DNA from: Phytophthora sp. 'mugwort'
Lineage: Eukaryota > Oomycota > Peronosporomycetes > Peronosporales > Peronosporaceae
Direction of reading: 5' to 3'
DNA: 64,000 bases
NCBI GenBank assembly: GCA_033558025.1
Contig: JAUCEF010000009.1
Span: forward strand, 2,976,001-3,040,000
In this document: positions 10,494 to 22,400 of the stretch, in pieces
Layout of the letters: each line of letters opens with the position of its first letter
Position numbering within the stretch: position 1 is the first letter of the stretch
The notes under the pieces: model-generated
What the model was told of the DNA's origin: nothing
Databases searched by the model: none
What the model saw: only the letters and a program-made list of their open reading frames with translations
Program-made: the position numbers and the translations under genes

Positions 10494-12633
10494 TCAATGC
10501 GAACACGCGTGGATTCCGAGGGACGCCGTCAGATCCGTGTGGCGTGGTCCTGGCAGTGCCTTGGTCATGATGTCCGCCAGCATGATAGAAGTCTCGCAGT
10601 ACTCGAGCTTGACTTCGCCGCGCTTGACCTCATCACGGATGTGATGGTACTTGATGTCGATGTGCTTGGCGCGACCATGGTTCACTGGGTTCTTCGTCAT
10701 CTTGATGCACGACTGGTTGTCTTCGCGGATCATGAGCTCTGGCCCCGATTTGTTCGCTGCCGTCAAAATCTCGCACAACAGGCGATGAATCCACTTGCCT
10801 TCTTGGATCGCCAGACTGAGTGCGATGTACTCCGCCTCACTCGTAGACAGCGAAACACTTGACTGCTTCTTGCTTCCCCAGCTCACTGGTGCACCCATTA
10901 GCATGAACGTGTAGCCGGAAGTCGACTTGCGGTCCGCGAGGTCGCCAGCCCAGTCCGCGTCCGAGTACCCGCGAAAGTCGATGTTGTCACCCGGCTTGAA
11001 GCAGATCCCATGCGTCTTGGTGCCTTGCAGGTAGCGAAAGATACGCTTGACCGCAACCCAGTGTTCTTCTTGAGGGTTCTCCATGAAGCGCGACGCATAG
11101 CCAACGGCGTACGCGATGTCCGGGCGCGTGGCAGTCATCAAGTGCATCAGAGCACCAACAGCTTCGCGAAACGGAGCGTTCACCTTAGTCGCTGCGTCAC
11201 TTGAAATCAGTCGAGTGCTTATGTCGACGGGACTCACCACGGCCTTGCACTCGTCCATACCAAAACGCTTGAGAATGTCATCCACATAGCGGCGCTGACA
11301 CATCGTCACGCTGCCGTCCGGGCCGTCCACCAATTCGATCCCAAGAACGAACGCGCACTTGCCGCTGTCGGTCATCTCGAAGCGTGTCTTGAGGTCGGTC
11401 TTCGTGCGTGAGATCAGTTCGGGTGAACTTCCGGTAATCAGCACGTCATCCACGTAGACCAGCACTAGCACGCAGTGACCGTCAACGATCTTGATGTAGA
11501 GGCACGGGTCGAACGCCGATACTTGAAAGCCGATGGAGCACACGAACTCGTCGAAGGTCTCATTCCACACGCGCGAAGCTTGCTTGAGACCGTAGATCGC
11601 CTTCACCAATTCCAGGCAGTCGAAGTCACCGTCGAGATCAACACCTTCGGGGACCGCGCAGAACACCAGTTCTTTCATTATCCCGTACAGGAAAGCTGTC
11701 ACCACGTCGAGTTGGTCGAGGGGCCAGTCAAAATACTTGGTAATCGCGATGATCATGCGCAGCGTCACGTACTTGACCACGGGCGAGAACGTCTCGGTGT
11801 AGTCGATGCCGTACTTCTGCTTGAACCCCTTGGCCACGAGGCGCGCCTTGTACTTCTCGATCGATCCGTCCGCTTTGCGCTTGATCTTGAACACCCACTT
11901 GGTGCCGATGGCGCGTTGTCCGTTAGGCAACTTGGCAGCACGAAACACACCACGAAGTCGCATCGATTCGAGCTCAGCACGAATCGCCTTGCGCCAGTGC
12001 ACTTGGTCGGGGCCGTTCACCGCTTCTTGGAATGTCGTCGGCTCCGATAGATCGCCTGCTTCGACGGCATTGGCACTTGCACGCCAAAAAACTGGTGGAG
12101 TCGATTCTTCATCTTGGTCTCCAGACTTTTCTTCTTCGTCTGCGTCTGCTCGGTGCGAAGGGGAGTAGTTCGGCGCACTTGCTTCTTCCAGTCCAGGTCG
12201 ATGACGCACAGCTCGCGGTTTTCTGGCAGCTTCATCTTCGTCACTCGGGCGGCTCTTGCGCTTCCCTGCCTGCGTGTACTCCGTCTGGCGGAAACCATCA
12301 TTGTCGATGTCGAGCGAGTCGAAGTCCAGGTCGTCGACATCTTCATCGGAAATCGTCGGTGAAAATCCAAAGGTCGACTCATCGAAGTTGACATCGCGAC
12401 TGATAACCACCTGCCCCGCCTCGATGTCATAAAGTCGATACGCCTTGGACACTTCTTCGTAACCCAGGAACAGTCCAGCGCGAGCCTTGGGATCCCACTT
12501 GAGCCGCTTCTCCTTCGGAGTCAGAATGTACGTCCGACAGCCGAACACACGCATGTGCTTCACACTCGGCTTGGACTTGTAGACGATCTCGAACGGAGTC
12601 TTGTGCTCGATCTTGGGTGACGGCAGACGATTC
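10494..12633 (-). pseudogene. Truncated pol, array copy 2
   Basis: Second identical copy of the 3' pol fragment, residues 634-1345 with YVDD reverse transcriptase and RNase H. It reads in frame from the LTR at 12634 and ends with the TGA next to the polypurine tract. No difference from copy 1 was seen in the encoded protein, so the duplication is very recent or artefactual. Without gag and a primer site it cannot replicate on its own. Confidence 0.87.
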
Positions 12634-12972
12634 TGATGAAAGGTATGGATCTTGGACACGAAGCTTGTACGAAGCGGAGGGAGGGACGTCGCAGACGGCG
12701 GGACCGGAGCGAAGGCACTTGAGGGGTAGAATGAAGATTCGAAAGTGATTGAATTGTTGGAGCTTACACCCTACTGTTATAGACACGCGACCCTGCGTCC
12801 TATCACCTAGTGCATCTAATCAACCATCACTCACCGGTGTTCGTCCAATCATCCTACTCGTCTAATCATCGGTGGCGTAAACAACGTACCGTAAACATCG
12901 CGGGATCGTGTTGGACCGGTTCGGGTTAACCGGTTACTGGTACACAGTACCAAAACCCGGCAACCCTCAATA
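12634..12972 (-). repeat. Array LTR 3 (chimeric)
   Basis: 339 bp, same structure as array LTR 2: GATTC on the left and W-type U3 on the right. Confidence 0.88.
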
Positions 12973-12979
12973 CGCCCCC

Positions 12980-15119
12980 TCAATGCGAACACGCGTGGAT
13001 TCCGAGGGACGCCGTCAGATCCGTGTGGCGTGGTCCTGGCAGTGCCTTGGTCATGATGTCCGCCAGCATGATAGAAGTCTCGCAGTACTCGAGCTTGACT
13101 TCGCCGCGCTTGACCTCATCACGGATGTGATGGTACTTGATGTCGATGTGCTTGGCGCGACCATGGTTCACTGGGTTCTTCGTCATCTTGATGCACGACT
13201 GGTTGTCTTCGCGGATCATGAGCTCTGGCCCCGATTTGTTCGCTGCCGTCAAAATCTCGCACAACAGGCGATGAATCCACTTGCCTTCTTGGATCGCCAG
13301 ACTGAGTGCGATGTACTCCGCCTCACTCGTAGACAGCGAAACACTTGACTGCTTCTTGCTTCCCCAGCTCACTGGTGCACCCATTAGCATGAACGTGTAG
13401 CCGGAAGTCGACTTGCGGTCCGCGAGGTCGCCAGCCCAGTCCGCGTCCGAGTACCCGCGAAAGTCGATGTTGTCACCCGGCTTGAAGCAGATCCCATGCG
13501 TCTTGGTGCCTTGCAGGTAGCGAAAGATACGCTTGACCGCAACCCAGTGTTCTTCTTGAGGGTTCTCCATGAAGCGCGACGCATAGCCAACGGCGTACGC
13601 GATGTCCGGGCGCGTGGCAGTCATCAAGTGCATCAGAGCACCAACAGCTTCGCGAAACGGAGCGTTCACCTTAGTCGCTGCGTCACTTGAAATCAGTCGA
13701 GTGCTTATGTCGACGGGACTCACCACGGCCTTGCACTCGTCCATACCAAAACGCTTGAGAATGTCATCCACATAGCGGCGCTGACACATCGTCACGCTGC
13801 CGTCCGGGCCGTCCACCAATTCGATCCCAAGAACGAACGCGCACTTGCCGCTGTCGGTCATCTCGAAGCGTGTCTTGAGGTCGGTCTTCGTGCGTGAGAT
13901 CAGTTCGGGTGAACTTCCGGTAATCAGCACGTCATCCACGTAGACCAGCACTAGCACGCAGTGACCGTCAACGATCTTGATGTAGAGGCACGGGTCGAAC
14001 GCCGATACTTGAAAGCCGATGGAGCACACGAACTCGTCGAAGGTCTCATTCCACACGCGCGAAGCTTGCTTGAGACCGTAGATCGCCTTCACCAATTCCA
14101 GGCAGTCGAAGTCACCGTCGAGATCAACACCTTCGGGGACCGCGCAGAACACCAGTTCTTTCATTATCCCGTACAGGAAAGCTGTCACCACGTCGAGTTG
14201 GTCGAGGGGCCAGTCAAAATACTTGGTAATCGCGATGATCATGCGCAGCGTCACGTACTTGACCACGGGCGAGAACGTCTCGGTGTAGTCGATGCCGTAC
14301 TTCTGCTTGAACCCCTTGGCCACGAGGCGCGCCTTGTACTTCTCGATCGATCCGTCCGCTTTGCGCTTGATCTTGAACACCCACTTGGTGCCGATGGCGC
14401 GTTGTCCGTTAGGCAACTTGGCAGCACGAAACACACCACGAAGTCGCATCGATTCGAGCTCAGCACGAATCGCCTTGCGCCAGTGCACTTGGTCGGGGCC
14501 GTTCACCGCTTCTTGGAATGTCGTCGGCTCCGATAGATCGCCTGCTTCGACGGCATTGGCACTTGCACGCCAAAAAACTGGTGGAGTCGATTCTTCATCT
14601 TGGTCTCCAGACTTTTCTTCTTCGTCTGCGTCTGCTCGGTGCGAAGGGGAGTAGTTCGGCGCACTTGCTTCTTCCAGTCCAGGTCGATGACGCACAGCTC
14701 GCGGTTTTCTGGCAGCTTCATCTTCGTCACTCGGGCGGCTCTTGCGCTTCCCTGCCTGCGTGTACTCCGTCTGGCGGAAACCATCATTGTCGATGTCGAG
14801 CGAGTCGAAGTCCAGGTCGTCGACATCTTCATCGGAAATCGTCGGTGAAAATCCAAAGGTCGACTCATCGAAGTTGACATCGCGACTGATAACCACCTGC
14901 CCCGCCTCGATGTCATAAAGTCGATACGCCTTGGACACTTCTTCGTAACCCAGGAACAGTCCAGCGCGAGCCTTGGGATCCCACTTGAGCCGCTTCTCCT
15001 TCGGAGTCAGAATGTACGTCCGACAGCCGAACACACGCATGTGCTTCACACTCGGCTTGGACTTGTAGACGATCTCGAACGGAGTCTTGTGCTCGATCTT
15101 GGGTGACGGCAGACGATTC
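12980..15119 (-). pseudogene. Truncated pol, array copy 3
   Basis: Third identical 3' pol fragment with the same ends as copies 1 and 2 (junction at GATTC, stop beside the polypurine tract). It encodes the integrase tail, reverse transcriptase and RNase H. Confidence 0.87.
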
Positions 15120-15458
15120 TGATGAAAGGTATGGATCTTGGACACGAAGCTTGTACGAAGCGGAGGGAGGGACGTCGCAGACGGCGGGACCGGAGCGAAG
15201 GCACTTGAGGGGTAGAATGAAGATTCGAAAGTGATTGAATTGTTGGAGCTTACACCCTACTGTTATAGACACGCGACCCTGCGTCCTATCACCTAGTGCA
15301 TCTAATCAACCATCACTCACCGGTGTTCGTCCAATCATCCTACTCGTCTAATCATCGGTGGCGTAAACAACGTACCGTAAACATCGCGGGATCGTGTTGG
15401 ACCGGTTCGGGTTAACCGGTTACTGGTACACAGTACCAAAACCCGGCAACCCTCAATA
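15120..15458 (-). repeat. Array LTR 4 (chimeric)
   Basis: 339 bp, same chimeric structure. It is the last LTR with W-type U3 before the A3 LTR at 17606. Confidence 0.88.
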
Positions 15459-15465
15459 CGCCCCC

Positions 15466-17605
15466 TCAATGCGAACACGCGTGGATTCCGAGGGACGCCG
15501 TCAGATCCGTGTGGCGTGGTCCTGGCAGTGCCTTGGTCATGATGTCCGCCAGCATGATAGAAGTCTCGCAGTACTCGAGCTTGACTTCGCCGCGCTTGAC
15601 CTCATCACGGATGTGATGGTACTTGATGTCGATGTGCTTGGCGCGACCATGGTTCACTGGGTTCTTCGTCATCTTGATGCACGACTGGTTGTCTTCGCGG
15701 ATCATGAGCTCTGGCCCCGATTTGTTCGCTGCCGTCAAAATCTCGCACAACAGGCGATGAATCCACTTGCCTTCTTGGATCGCCAGACTGAGTGCGATGT
15801 ACTCCGCCTCACTCGTAGACAGCGAAACACTTGACTGCTTCTTGCTTCCCCAGCTCACTGGTGCACCCATTAGCATGAACGTGTAGCCGGAAGTCGACTT
15901 GCGGTCCGCGAGGTCGCCAGCCCAGTCCGCGTCCGAGTACCCGCGAAAGTCGATGTTGTCACCCGGCTTGAAGCAGATCCCATGCGTCTTGGTGCCTTGC
16001 AGGTAGCGAAAGATACGCTTGACCGCAACCCAGTGTTCTTCTTGAGGGTTCTCCATGAAGCGCGACGCATAGCCAACGGCGTACGCGATGTCCGGGCGCG
16101 TGGCAGTCATCAAGTGCATCAGAGCACCAACAGCTTCGCGAAACGGAGCGTTCACCTTAGTCGCTGCGTCACTTGAAATCAGTCGAGTGCTTATGTCGAC
16201 GGGACTCACCACGGCCTTGCACTCGTCCATACCAAAACGCTTGAGAATGTCATCCACATAGCGGCGCTGACACATCGTCACGCTGCCGTCCGGGCCGTCC
16301 ACCAATTCGATCCCAAGAACGAACGCGCACTTGCCGCTGTCGGTCATCTCGAAGCGTGTCTTGAGGTCGGTCTTCGTGCGTGAGATCAGTTCGGGTGAAC
16401 TTCCGGTAATCAGCACGTCATCCACGTAGACCAGCACTAGCACGCAGTGACCGTCAACGATCTTGATGTAGAGGCACGGGTCGAACGCCGATACTTGAAA
16501 GCCGATGGAGCACACGAACTCGTCGAAGGTCTCATTCCACACGCGCGAAGCTTGCTTGAGACCGTAGATCGCCTTCACCAATTCCAGGCAGTCGAAGTCA
16601 CCGTCGAGATCAACACCTTCGGGGACCGCGCAGAACACCAGTTCTTTCATTATCCCGTACAGGAAAGCTGTCACCACGTCGAGTTGGTCGAGGGGCCAGT
16701 CAAAATACTTGGTAATCGCGATGATCATGCGCAGCGTCACGTACTTGACCACGGGCGAGAACGTCTCGGTGTAGTCGATGCCGTACTTCTGCTTGAACCC
16801 CTTGGCCACGAGGCGCGCCTTGTACTTCTCGATCGATCCGTCCGCTTTGCGCTTGATCTTGAACACCCACTTGGTGCCGATGGCGCGTTGTCCGTTAGGC
16901 AACTTGGCAGCACGAAACACACCACGAAGTCGCATCGATTCGAGCTCAGCACGAATCGCCTTGCGCCAGTGCACTTGGTCGGGGCCGTTCACCGCTTCTT
17001 GGAATGTCGTCGGCTCCGATAGATCGCCTGCTTCGACGGCATTGGCACTTGCACGCCAAAAAACTGGTGGAGTCGATTCTTCATCTTGGTCTCCAGACTT
17101 TTCTTCTTCGTCTGCGTCTGCTCGGTGCGAAGGGGAGTAGTTCGGCGCACTTGCTTCTTCCAGTCCAGGTCGATGACGCACAGCTCGCGGTTTTCTGGCA
17201 GCTTCATCTTCGTCACTCGGGCGGCTCTTGCGCTTCCCTGCCTGCGTGTACTCCGTCTGGCGGAAACCATCATTGTCGATGTCGAGCGAGTCGAAGTCCA
17301 GGTCGTCGACATCTTCATCGGAAATCGTCGGTGAAAATCCAAAGGTCGACTCATCGAAGTTGACATCGCGACTGATAACCACCTGCCCCGCCTCGATGTC
17401 ATAAAGTCGATACGCCTTGGACACTTCTTCGTAACCCAGGAACAGTCCAGCGCGAGCCTTGGGATCCCACTTGAGCCGCTTCTCCTTCGGAGTCAGAATG
17501 TACGTCCGACAGCCGAACACACGCATGTGCTTCACACTCGGCTTGGACTTGTAGACGATCTCGAACGGAGTCTTGTGCTCGATCTTGGGTGACGGCAGAC
17601 GATTC
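15466..17605 (-). pseudogene. Truncated pol, array copy 4
   Basis: Fourth identical 3' pol fragment. Its left-to-right end GATTC at 17601-17605 is the true target duplication of A3, with the partner at 27155-27159 where the integrase of W resumes. Confidence 0.88.
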
Positions 17606-17955
17606 TGATGAAAGGTATGGATCTTGGACACGAAGCTTGTACGAAGCGGAGGGAGGGACGTCGCAGACGGCGGGACCGGAGCGAAGGCACTTGAGGGGTA
17701 GAATGAAGATTCGAAAGTGATTGAATTGTTGGAGCTTACACCCTACTGTTATAGACACGCGACCCTGCGTCCTATCACCTAGTGCATCTAATCAACCATC
17801 ACTCACCGGTGTTCGTCCAATCATCCTACTCGTCTAATCATCGGTGGCGTAAACAACTTACCGTAATCACCATAATCAACGTGGGTTCGGATTGGACCGG
17901 TTCGGGTTAACCGGTTCACGGCTAATAACTGATACCAAACCGGTAACCGTCAATA
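17606..17955 (-). repeat. A3 3' LTR
   Basis: 350 bp. In sense it starts TATTGACGGTTACCGG rather than TATTGAGGGTTGCCGG, and carries GGTGATTACGGTAAG ahead of the shared GTTTACGCCACCGATGATTA. From there to the end it matches the A1 LTR. Confidence 0.92.
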
Positions 17956-17962
17956 CGCCCCC

Positions 17963-20900
17963 TCAATGCGAAGTCCCACGAATGCCGAGAGCCGCCGTCA
18001 GATCCGTATGGCGTGGTCCCGCGAGAGCCTTCGTCATGATGTCCGCTAGCATCACAGAAGTCTCGCAGTACTCGAGCTTGACTTCACCGCGCTTCACTTC
18101 ATCGCGGATGTGGTGGTACTTGATGTCGATGTGCTTGGCGCGACCGTGGTTTACTGGGTTCTTCGTCATCTTGATGCACGACTGGTTGTCTTCGCGGATC
18201 ATGAGCTCGGGTCCAGTCTCATTAGCGGCCGCCAGAATCTCGCGCAGCAGGCGATGAATCCACTTGCCCTCTTGGATCGCCAGACTGAGTGCGATGTACT
18301 CCGCCTCACTCGTAGACAGCGAAACACTTGACTGCTTCTTGCTTCCCCAGCTCACTGGTGCACCCATTAGCATGAACGTGTAGCCGGAAGTCGACTTGCG
18401 GTCCGCGAGGTCGCCAGCCCAGTCCGCGTCCGAGTACCCGCGAAAGTCGATGTTGTCACCCGGCTTGAAGCAGATCCCATGCGTCTTGGTGCCTTGCAGG
18501 TAGCGAAAGATACGCTTGACCGCAACCCAGTGTTCTTCTTGAGGGTTCTCCATGAAGCGCGACGCATAGCCAACGGCGTACGCGATGTCCGGGCGCGTGG
18601 CAGTCATCAAGTGCATCAGAGCACCAACAGCTTCGCGAAACGGAGCGTTCACCTTAGTCGCTGCGTCACTTGAAATCAGTCGAGTGCTTATGTCGACGGG
18701 ACTCACCACGGCCTTGCACTCGTCCATACCAAAACGCTTGAGAATGTCATCCACATAGCGGCGCTGACACATCGTCACGCTGCCGTCCGGGCCGTCCACC
18801 AATTCGATCCCAAGAACGAACGCGCACTTGCCGCTGTCGGTCATCTCGAAGCGTGTCTTGAGGTCGGTCTTCGTGCGTGAGATCAGTTCGGGTGAACTTC
18901 CGGTAATCAGCACGTCATCCACGTAGACCAGCACTAGCACGCAGTGACCGTCAACGATCTTGATGTAGAGGCACGGGTCGAACGCCGATACTTGAAAGCC
19001 GATGGAGCACACGAACTCGTCGAAGGTCTCGTTCCACACGCGCGAAGCTTGCTTGAGACCGTAGATCGCCTTCACCAATTCCAGGCAGTCGAAGTCACCG
19101 TCGAGATCAACACCTTCGGGGACCGCGCAGAACACCAGTTCTTTCATTATCCCGTACAGGAAAGCTGTCACCACGTCGAGTTGGTCGAGGGGCCAGTCAA
19201 AATACTTGGCAATCGCGATGATCATGCGCAGCGTCACGTACTTTACCACGGGCGAGAACGTCTCGGTGTAGTCAATGCCGTACTTCTGCTTGAACCCCTT
19301 GGCCACGAGGCGCGCCTTGTACTTCTCGATCGATCCGTCCGCTTTGCGCTTGATCTTGAACACCCACTTGGTGCCGATGGCGCGTTGTCCGTTAGGCAAC
19401 TTGGCAGCACGAAACACACCACGAAGTCGCATCGATTCGAGCTCAGCACGAATCGCCTTGCGCCAGTGCACTTGGTCGGGGCCGTTCACCGCTTCTTGGA
19501 ATGTCGTCGGCTCCGATAGATCGCCTGCTTCGACGGCATTGGCACTTGCACGCCAAAAAACTGGTGGAGTCGATTCTTCATCTTGGTCTCCAGACTTTTC
19601 TTCTTCGTCTGCGTCTGCTCGGTGCGAAGGGGAGTAGTTCGGCGCACTTGCTTCTTCCAGTCCAGGTCGATGACGCACAGCTCGCGGTTTTCTGGCAGCT
19701 TCATCTTCGTCACTCGGGCGGCTCTTGCGCTTCCCTGCCTGTTTGTACTCCGTCTGGCGCGGACCATCATCGTCGATGTCGAGCGAGTCGAAGTCCAGGT
19801 CGTCGACATCTTCATCAGAAATCGACGGTGAAAATCCAAAGGTCGATTCATCGAAGTTGACATCGCGACTGATGACCACCTGCCCCGCCTCGATGTCATA
19901 AAGTCGATACGCCTTGGACACTTCTTCGTAACCCAGGAACAGTCCAGCGCGAGCCTTGGGATCCCACTTGAGCCGCTTCTCCTTCGGAGTCAGAATGTAC
20001 GTCCGACAGCCGAACACACGCATGTGCTTCACACTCGGCTTGGAGTTGTAAACGATCTCGAACGGAGTCTTGTGCTCGATCTTGGGTGACGGCAGACGAT
20101 TCTTCACGTAGATGGCAGTCATGGCCGCCTCAGCCCAGAAACACTTGTCCAGCTTGGCGTGATGCAACATGCTGCGGCCGATCGTGACGATAGTTCGGAT
20201 GGCTCGCTCTGCCGTGCCGTTCGTCTGGTGCGCGTACGGAACCGTGGTTTGCTGCTCGATGCCTTCGTCTTCGTAGAAGTCGTTGAGCGAGTTGGTCGCA
20301 AACTCACGAGCTCCGTCGTGCCGCACAAACTTGACCTTCTTGCCGAACTGCTTCTGCACCTTCATGATGTACGTCTTGATGCAGTCTTCGCTCTCCGACT
20401 TGGCACGCAGGCAGAAACCCTTCATGCATCCACTGGCTTCGTCCACGATCAGTAGCAGGTACTTGCTGCCGCCAAGCGAGTTTTCCTCCATGGGTCCGCA
20501 GATGTCGAAGTGGAGCAGCTCAAATGTGTCGTAGCGACGCTTGTCACGGTTGCTTGGGAATGGTTTTTGGACCATTTTACCTTGCTGGCAACCACGACAC
20601 AGACTTGGTCCGCTCGACTTGAAAGGTGCCTTCGCGTCCTTGATCATGTGGTTGTCGACCATCTTGCGAAGCACCTCAACCGGAGCGTGACCCATGCGCG
20701 CGTGCAGGTCGACAGTCTTGCCACTCGTCGCCGCATTCGCCGATCGCTGAGGCGTCTGAAGCCAGTAGAGTCCATCCATGAGGTTTGCCGTCGCCACCAC
20801 TTGCTTGGAGCCTTTGTGCGCAATCTGCATCTTGGTGCCGTCGAACACCACTTGAAACTTGTCACTTTTGTTGATCTGCGGTACCGAAAGCAGATTCTTG

Positions 20901-22000
20901 CTCATGCTTGGCACGTACAGCGCGTTCTTGATCTCGATCTCGCGCTCGTCGCCATTGGGCAGAACCACTTGTTCCACGATGGTCCCCACACCCATGATGG
21001 CCGCCTTGTTGCCGTCGGCCACCGAAAGTTCGCCTTCGTTCCGCTCAATCAAATGGACGAACTTGGTCTTGTCGTTGCAGATGTGGTGCGTTGCGCCGCT
21101 GTCGACCGCCCACATCCCGGACACATTCTTGCCCGTCGAAACCCCACATTCCAGTGAAACCGCGAACGCTACTCGATCGTAGTCGTAGTCGTAGCCGTTG
21201 CTGTCGTTTCTCCACTGGATGTTGTTGGCCCCGCGTCCACGGCCGTTGCCGCCGCGTCTCGGCCCTCGGTTCTCGTCCTTCTGCTTGGTCCAGCACTTGT
21301 CAATCGTGTGCCCCACTTTTCCGCAGTACGTACACTGGCGAGACTCTCGGTCGGTGTTGAACGCCTTGGCCGCGTTCTCCGTCTTCACCGTCGCCGTCTT
21401 CTCGCCTTGTCTCTTGATGTGCTCATTCGTGAGCACCTTCACGACGTCTTGCGACCGCAGTTCAGCGCTGCTCATCTCCAAGTTCAGCACGACGTTCTCG
21501 TAGCTCTTGGGGAGGCTGCGCAACAAGCAGATCGCCACGTCCTCGTCCTCCATCTTGGCACCGATGCTGCTGAGCTTGGCGCTGATGTTGAGGACCTCGT
21601 TGCAATGATGCAACACATTGCCGCCTTCCGACATCTCCATGCTGAAGAGTTGGCGCTTCAGGTAGATGCGTCCAGCCTTCTGCGAACCACCGTACAGCGT
21701 CTTCAGGCGCGACCAGGCAACCCACGCTTCCTCGCAGTCGTCGACCACATGGTGGTAGTCCGCGTCCATGTGGAGCAGCATCAGTCCGAAAGCGATGTTG
21801 CTCAACTTGACGTAGTCGTCCTTGGCCCGCGAGTCCGTGTAGCTTGGCGTCGTCTCACGGTTCACGACATGCCACGTCGACTTGGTCAGGAACACGCCAC
21901 GCATGTAGCGGTTCCACGTCGCGTAGTTGTCCCCGTTGAACTTGTCAATGGAGACCTTGGTCGAGGCGTCTTGGGCAGAGGACATGGTGCTTGGGCTCAT
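17963..22000 (-). CDS. Copia Gag-Pol polyprotein, A3 variant (intact)
   Basis: One unbroken 1345-codon frame with the same domain order and residue numbering as the A1 protein: zinc knuckle [14 protein letters not shown], protease [10 protein letters not shown], integrase HHCC and DD35E, reverse transcriptase YVDD, and RNase H YSDADWAG. The frame starts at the ATG in the primer site and stops at the polypurine tract. Differences from A1 cluster in the linker ([14 protein letters not shown]) and in the last 100 residues, where A3 ends GIRGTSH and A1 ends GIHACSH. The rest is almost identical. Because S split the 5' LTR, this copy can no longer be expressed normally. Confidence 0.94.
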   Translation of the reverse strand: MSPSTMSSAQDASTKVSIDKFNGDNYATWNRYMRGVFLTKSTWHVVNRETTPSYTDSRAKDDYVKLSNIAFGLMLLHMDADYHHVVDDCEEAWVAWSRLKTLYGGSQKAGRIYLKRQLFSMEMSEGGNVLHHCNEVLNISAKLSSIGAKMEDEDVAICLLRSLPKSYENVVLNLEMSSAELRSQDVVKVLTNEHIKRQGEKTATVKTENAAKAFNTDRESRQCTYCGKVGHTIDKCWTKQKDENRGPRRGGNGRGRGANNIQWRNDSNGYDYDYDRVAFAVSLECGVSTGKNVSGMWAVDSGATHHICNDKTKFVHLIERNEGELSVADGNKAAIMGVGTIVEQVVLPNGDEREIEIKNALYVPSMSKNLLSVPQINKSDKFQVVFDGTKMQIAHKGSKQVVATANLMDGLYWLQTPQRSANAATSGKTVDLHARMGHAPVEVLRKMVDNHMIKDAKAPFKSSGPSLCRGCQQGKMVQKPFPSNRDKRRYDTFELLHFDICGPMEENSLGGSKYLLLIVDEASGCMKGFCLRAKSESEDCIKTYIMKVQKQFGKKVKFVRHDGAREFATNSLNDFYEDEGIEQQTTVPYAHQTNGTAERAIRTIVTIGRSMLHHAKLDKCFWAEAAMTAIYVKNRLPSPKIEHKTPFEIVYNSKPSVKHMRVFGCRTYILTPKEKRLKWDPKARAGLFLGYEEVSKAYRLYDIEAGQVVISRDVNFDESTFGFSPSISDEDVDDLDFDSLDIDDDGPRQTEYKQAGKRKSRPSDEDEAARKPRAVRHRPGLEEASAPNYSPSHRADADEEEKSGDQDEESTPPVFWRASANAVEAGDLSEPTTFQEAVNGPDQVHWRKAIRAELESMRLRGVFRAAKLPNGQRAIGTKWVFKIKRKADGSIEKYKARLVAKGFKQKYGIDYTETFSPVVKYVTLRMIIAIAKYFDWPLDQLDVVTAFLYGIMKELVFCAVPEGVDLDGDFDCLELVKAIYGLKQASRVWNETFDEFVCSIGFQVSAFDPCLYIKIVDGHCVLVLVYVDDVLITGSSPELISRTKTDLKTRFEMTDSGKCAFVLGIELVDGPDGSVTMCQRRYVDDILKRFGMDECKAVVSPVDISTRLISSDAATKVNAPFREAVGALMHLMTATRPDIAYAVGYASRFMENPQEEHWVAVKRIFRYLQGTKTHGICFKPGDNIDFRGYSDADWAGDLADRKSTSGYTFMLMGAPVSWGSKKQSSVSLSTSEAEYIALSLAIQEGKWIHRLLREILAAANETGPELMIREDNQSCIKMTKNPVNHGRAKHIDIKYHHIRDEVKRGEVKLEYCETSVMLADIMTKALAGPRHTDLTAALGIRGTSH

Positions 22001-22004
22001 AACC
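21990..22004 (-). promoter_or_regulatory. Primer binding site of A3
   Basis: Sense GGTTATGAGCCCAAG directly after the LTR, identical to A1, with the gag ATG at bases 5-7. Confidence 0.8.
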
Positions 22005-22042
22005 TGATGAAAGGTATGGATCTTGGACACGAAGCTTGTACG
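22005..22042 (-). repeat. A3 5' LTR, U5 end (interrupted)
   Basis: The last 38 bases of the 5' LTR (in sense) including the first GTACG of the S target duplication at 22038-22042. The LTR continues at 26843. Confidence 0.9.
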
Positions 22043-22396
22043 TGTTGTCAAGGAGACGTCTCGACCAGCTGCTGTATACCGGTAGGATACCGGTATGACC
22101 TTCACTCAGTGGCATCGCACTCATCATGTGATTACGAGACGAAGATTACGTCACGGTGTTTATGGGACGGTGTTTACGCCACGGACGATTACGCCATGGG
22201 TGGGTACAAGATTGTGGGTACATGATGGGCTCTACGTGGCACTCCCTGATTGGCTGAAGTAACTCAGTATCCAGTAGAGAATCCAGTAGAGTGTACCCAG
22301 TAGGTAGAACTGTAGGCTTAGAGGTAGCAAGGAGTTTGCGAACTAAGGACCTAAATCAATCACTTTGCATTTTGCCATCAAGTGACCAAGCCTTTT
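22043..22396 (+). repeat. S 5' LTR
   Basis: 354-bp B1 LTR, TGTTGTC to CCTTTT, with the core-promoter match near its end. It reads GGACCTAAATCAATC, unlike T and the Y 3' LTR. Confidence 0.92.
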
Positions 22397-22400
22397 GGTT

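Larger units (their letters stand above)
7662..17605 (-). repeat. Four tandem copies of a 2486-bp LTR plus 3'-pol unit
   Basis: Units start at 7662, 10148, 12634 and 15120, each with a 339-bp LTR followed by pol residues 634-1345, and a fifth LTR (of A3) closes the array at 17606. The four encoded 721-codon frames are identical. All internal LTRs have GATTC on their left, the A3 target site, yet A-type U3 on their right. This is the signature of unequal crossing over between the 3' LTRs of W and of A3. Assembly duplication of a repeat is an alternative. Confidence 0.9.

Noticed and set aside
7662..17605. Satellite DNA or a CRISPR-like array
   Set aside because: The unit is 2486 bp of LTR plus pol with retrotransposon borders; there are no short repeats with unique spacers.
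21308..22225. A 305-codon plus-strand frame running from A3 gag into the S LTR
   Set aside because: Antisense of gag joined by chance to a B1 LTR at the insertion junction.
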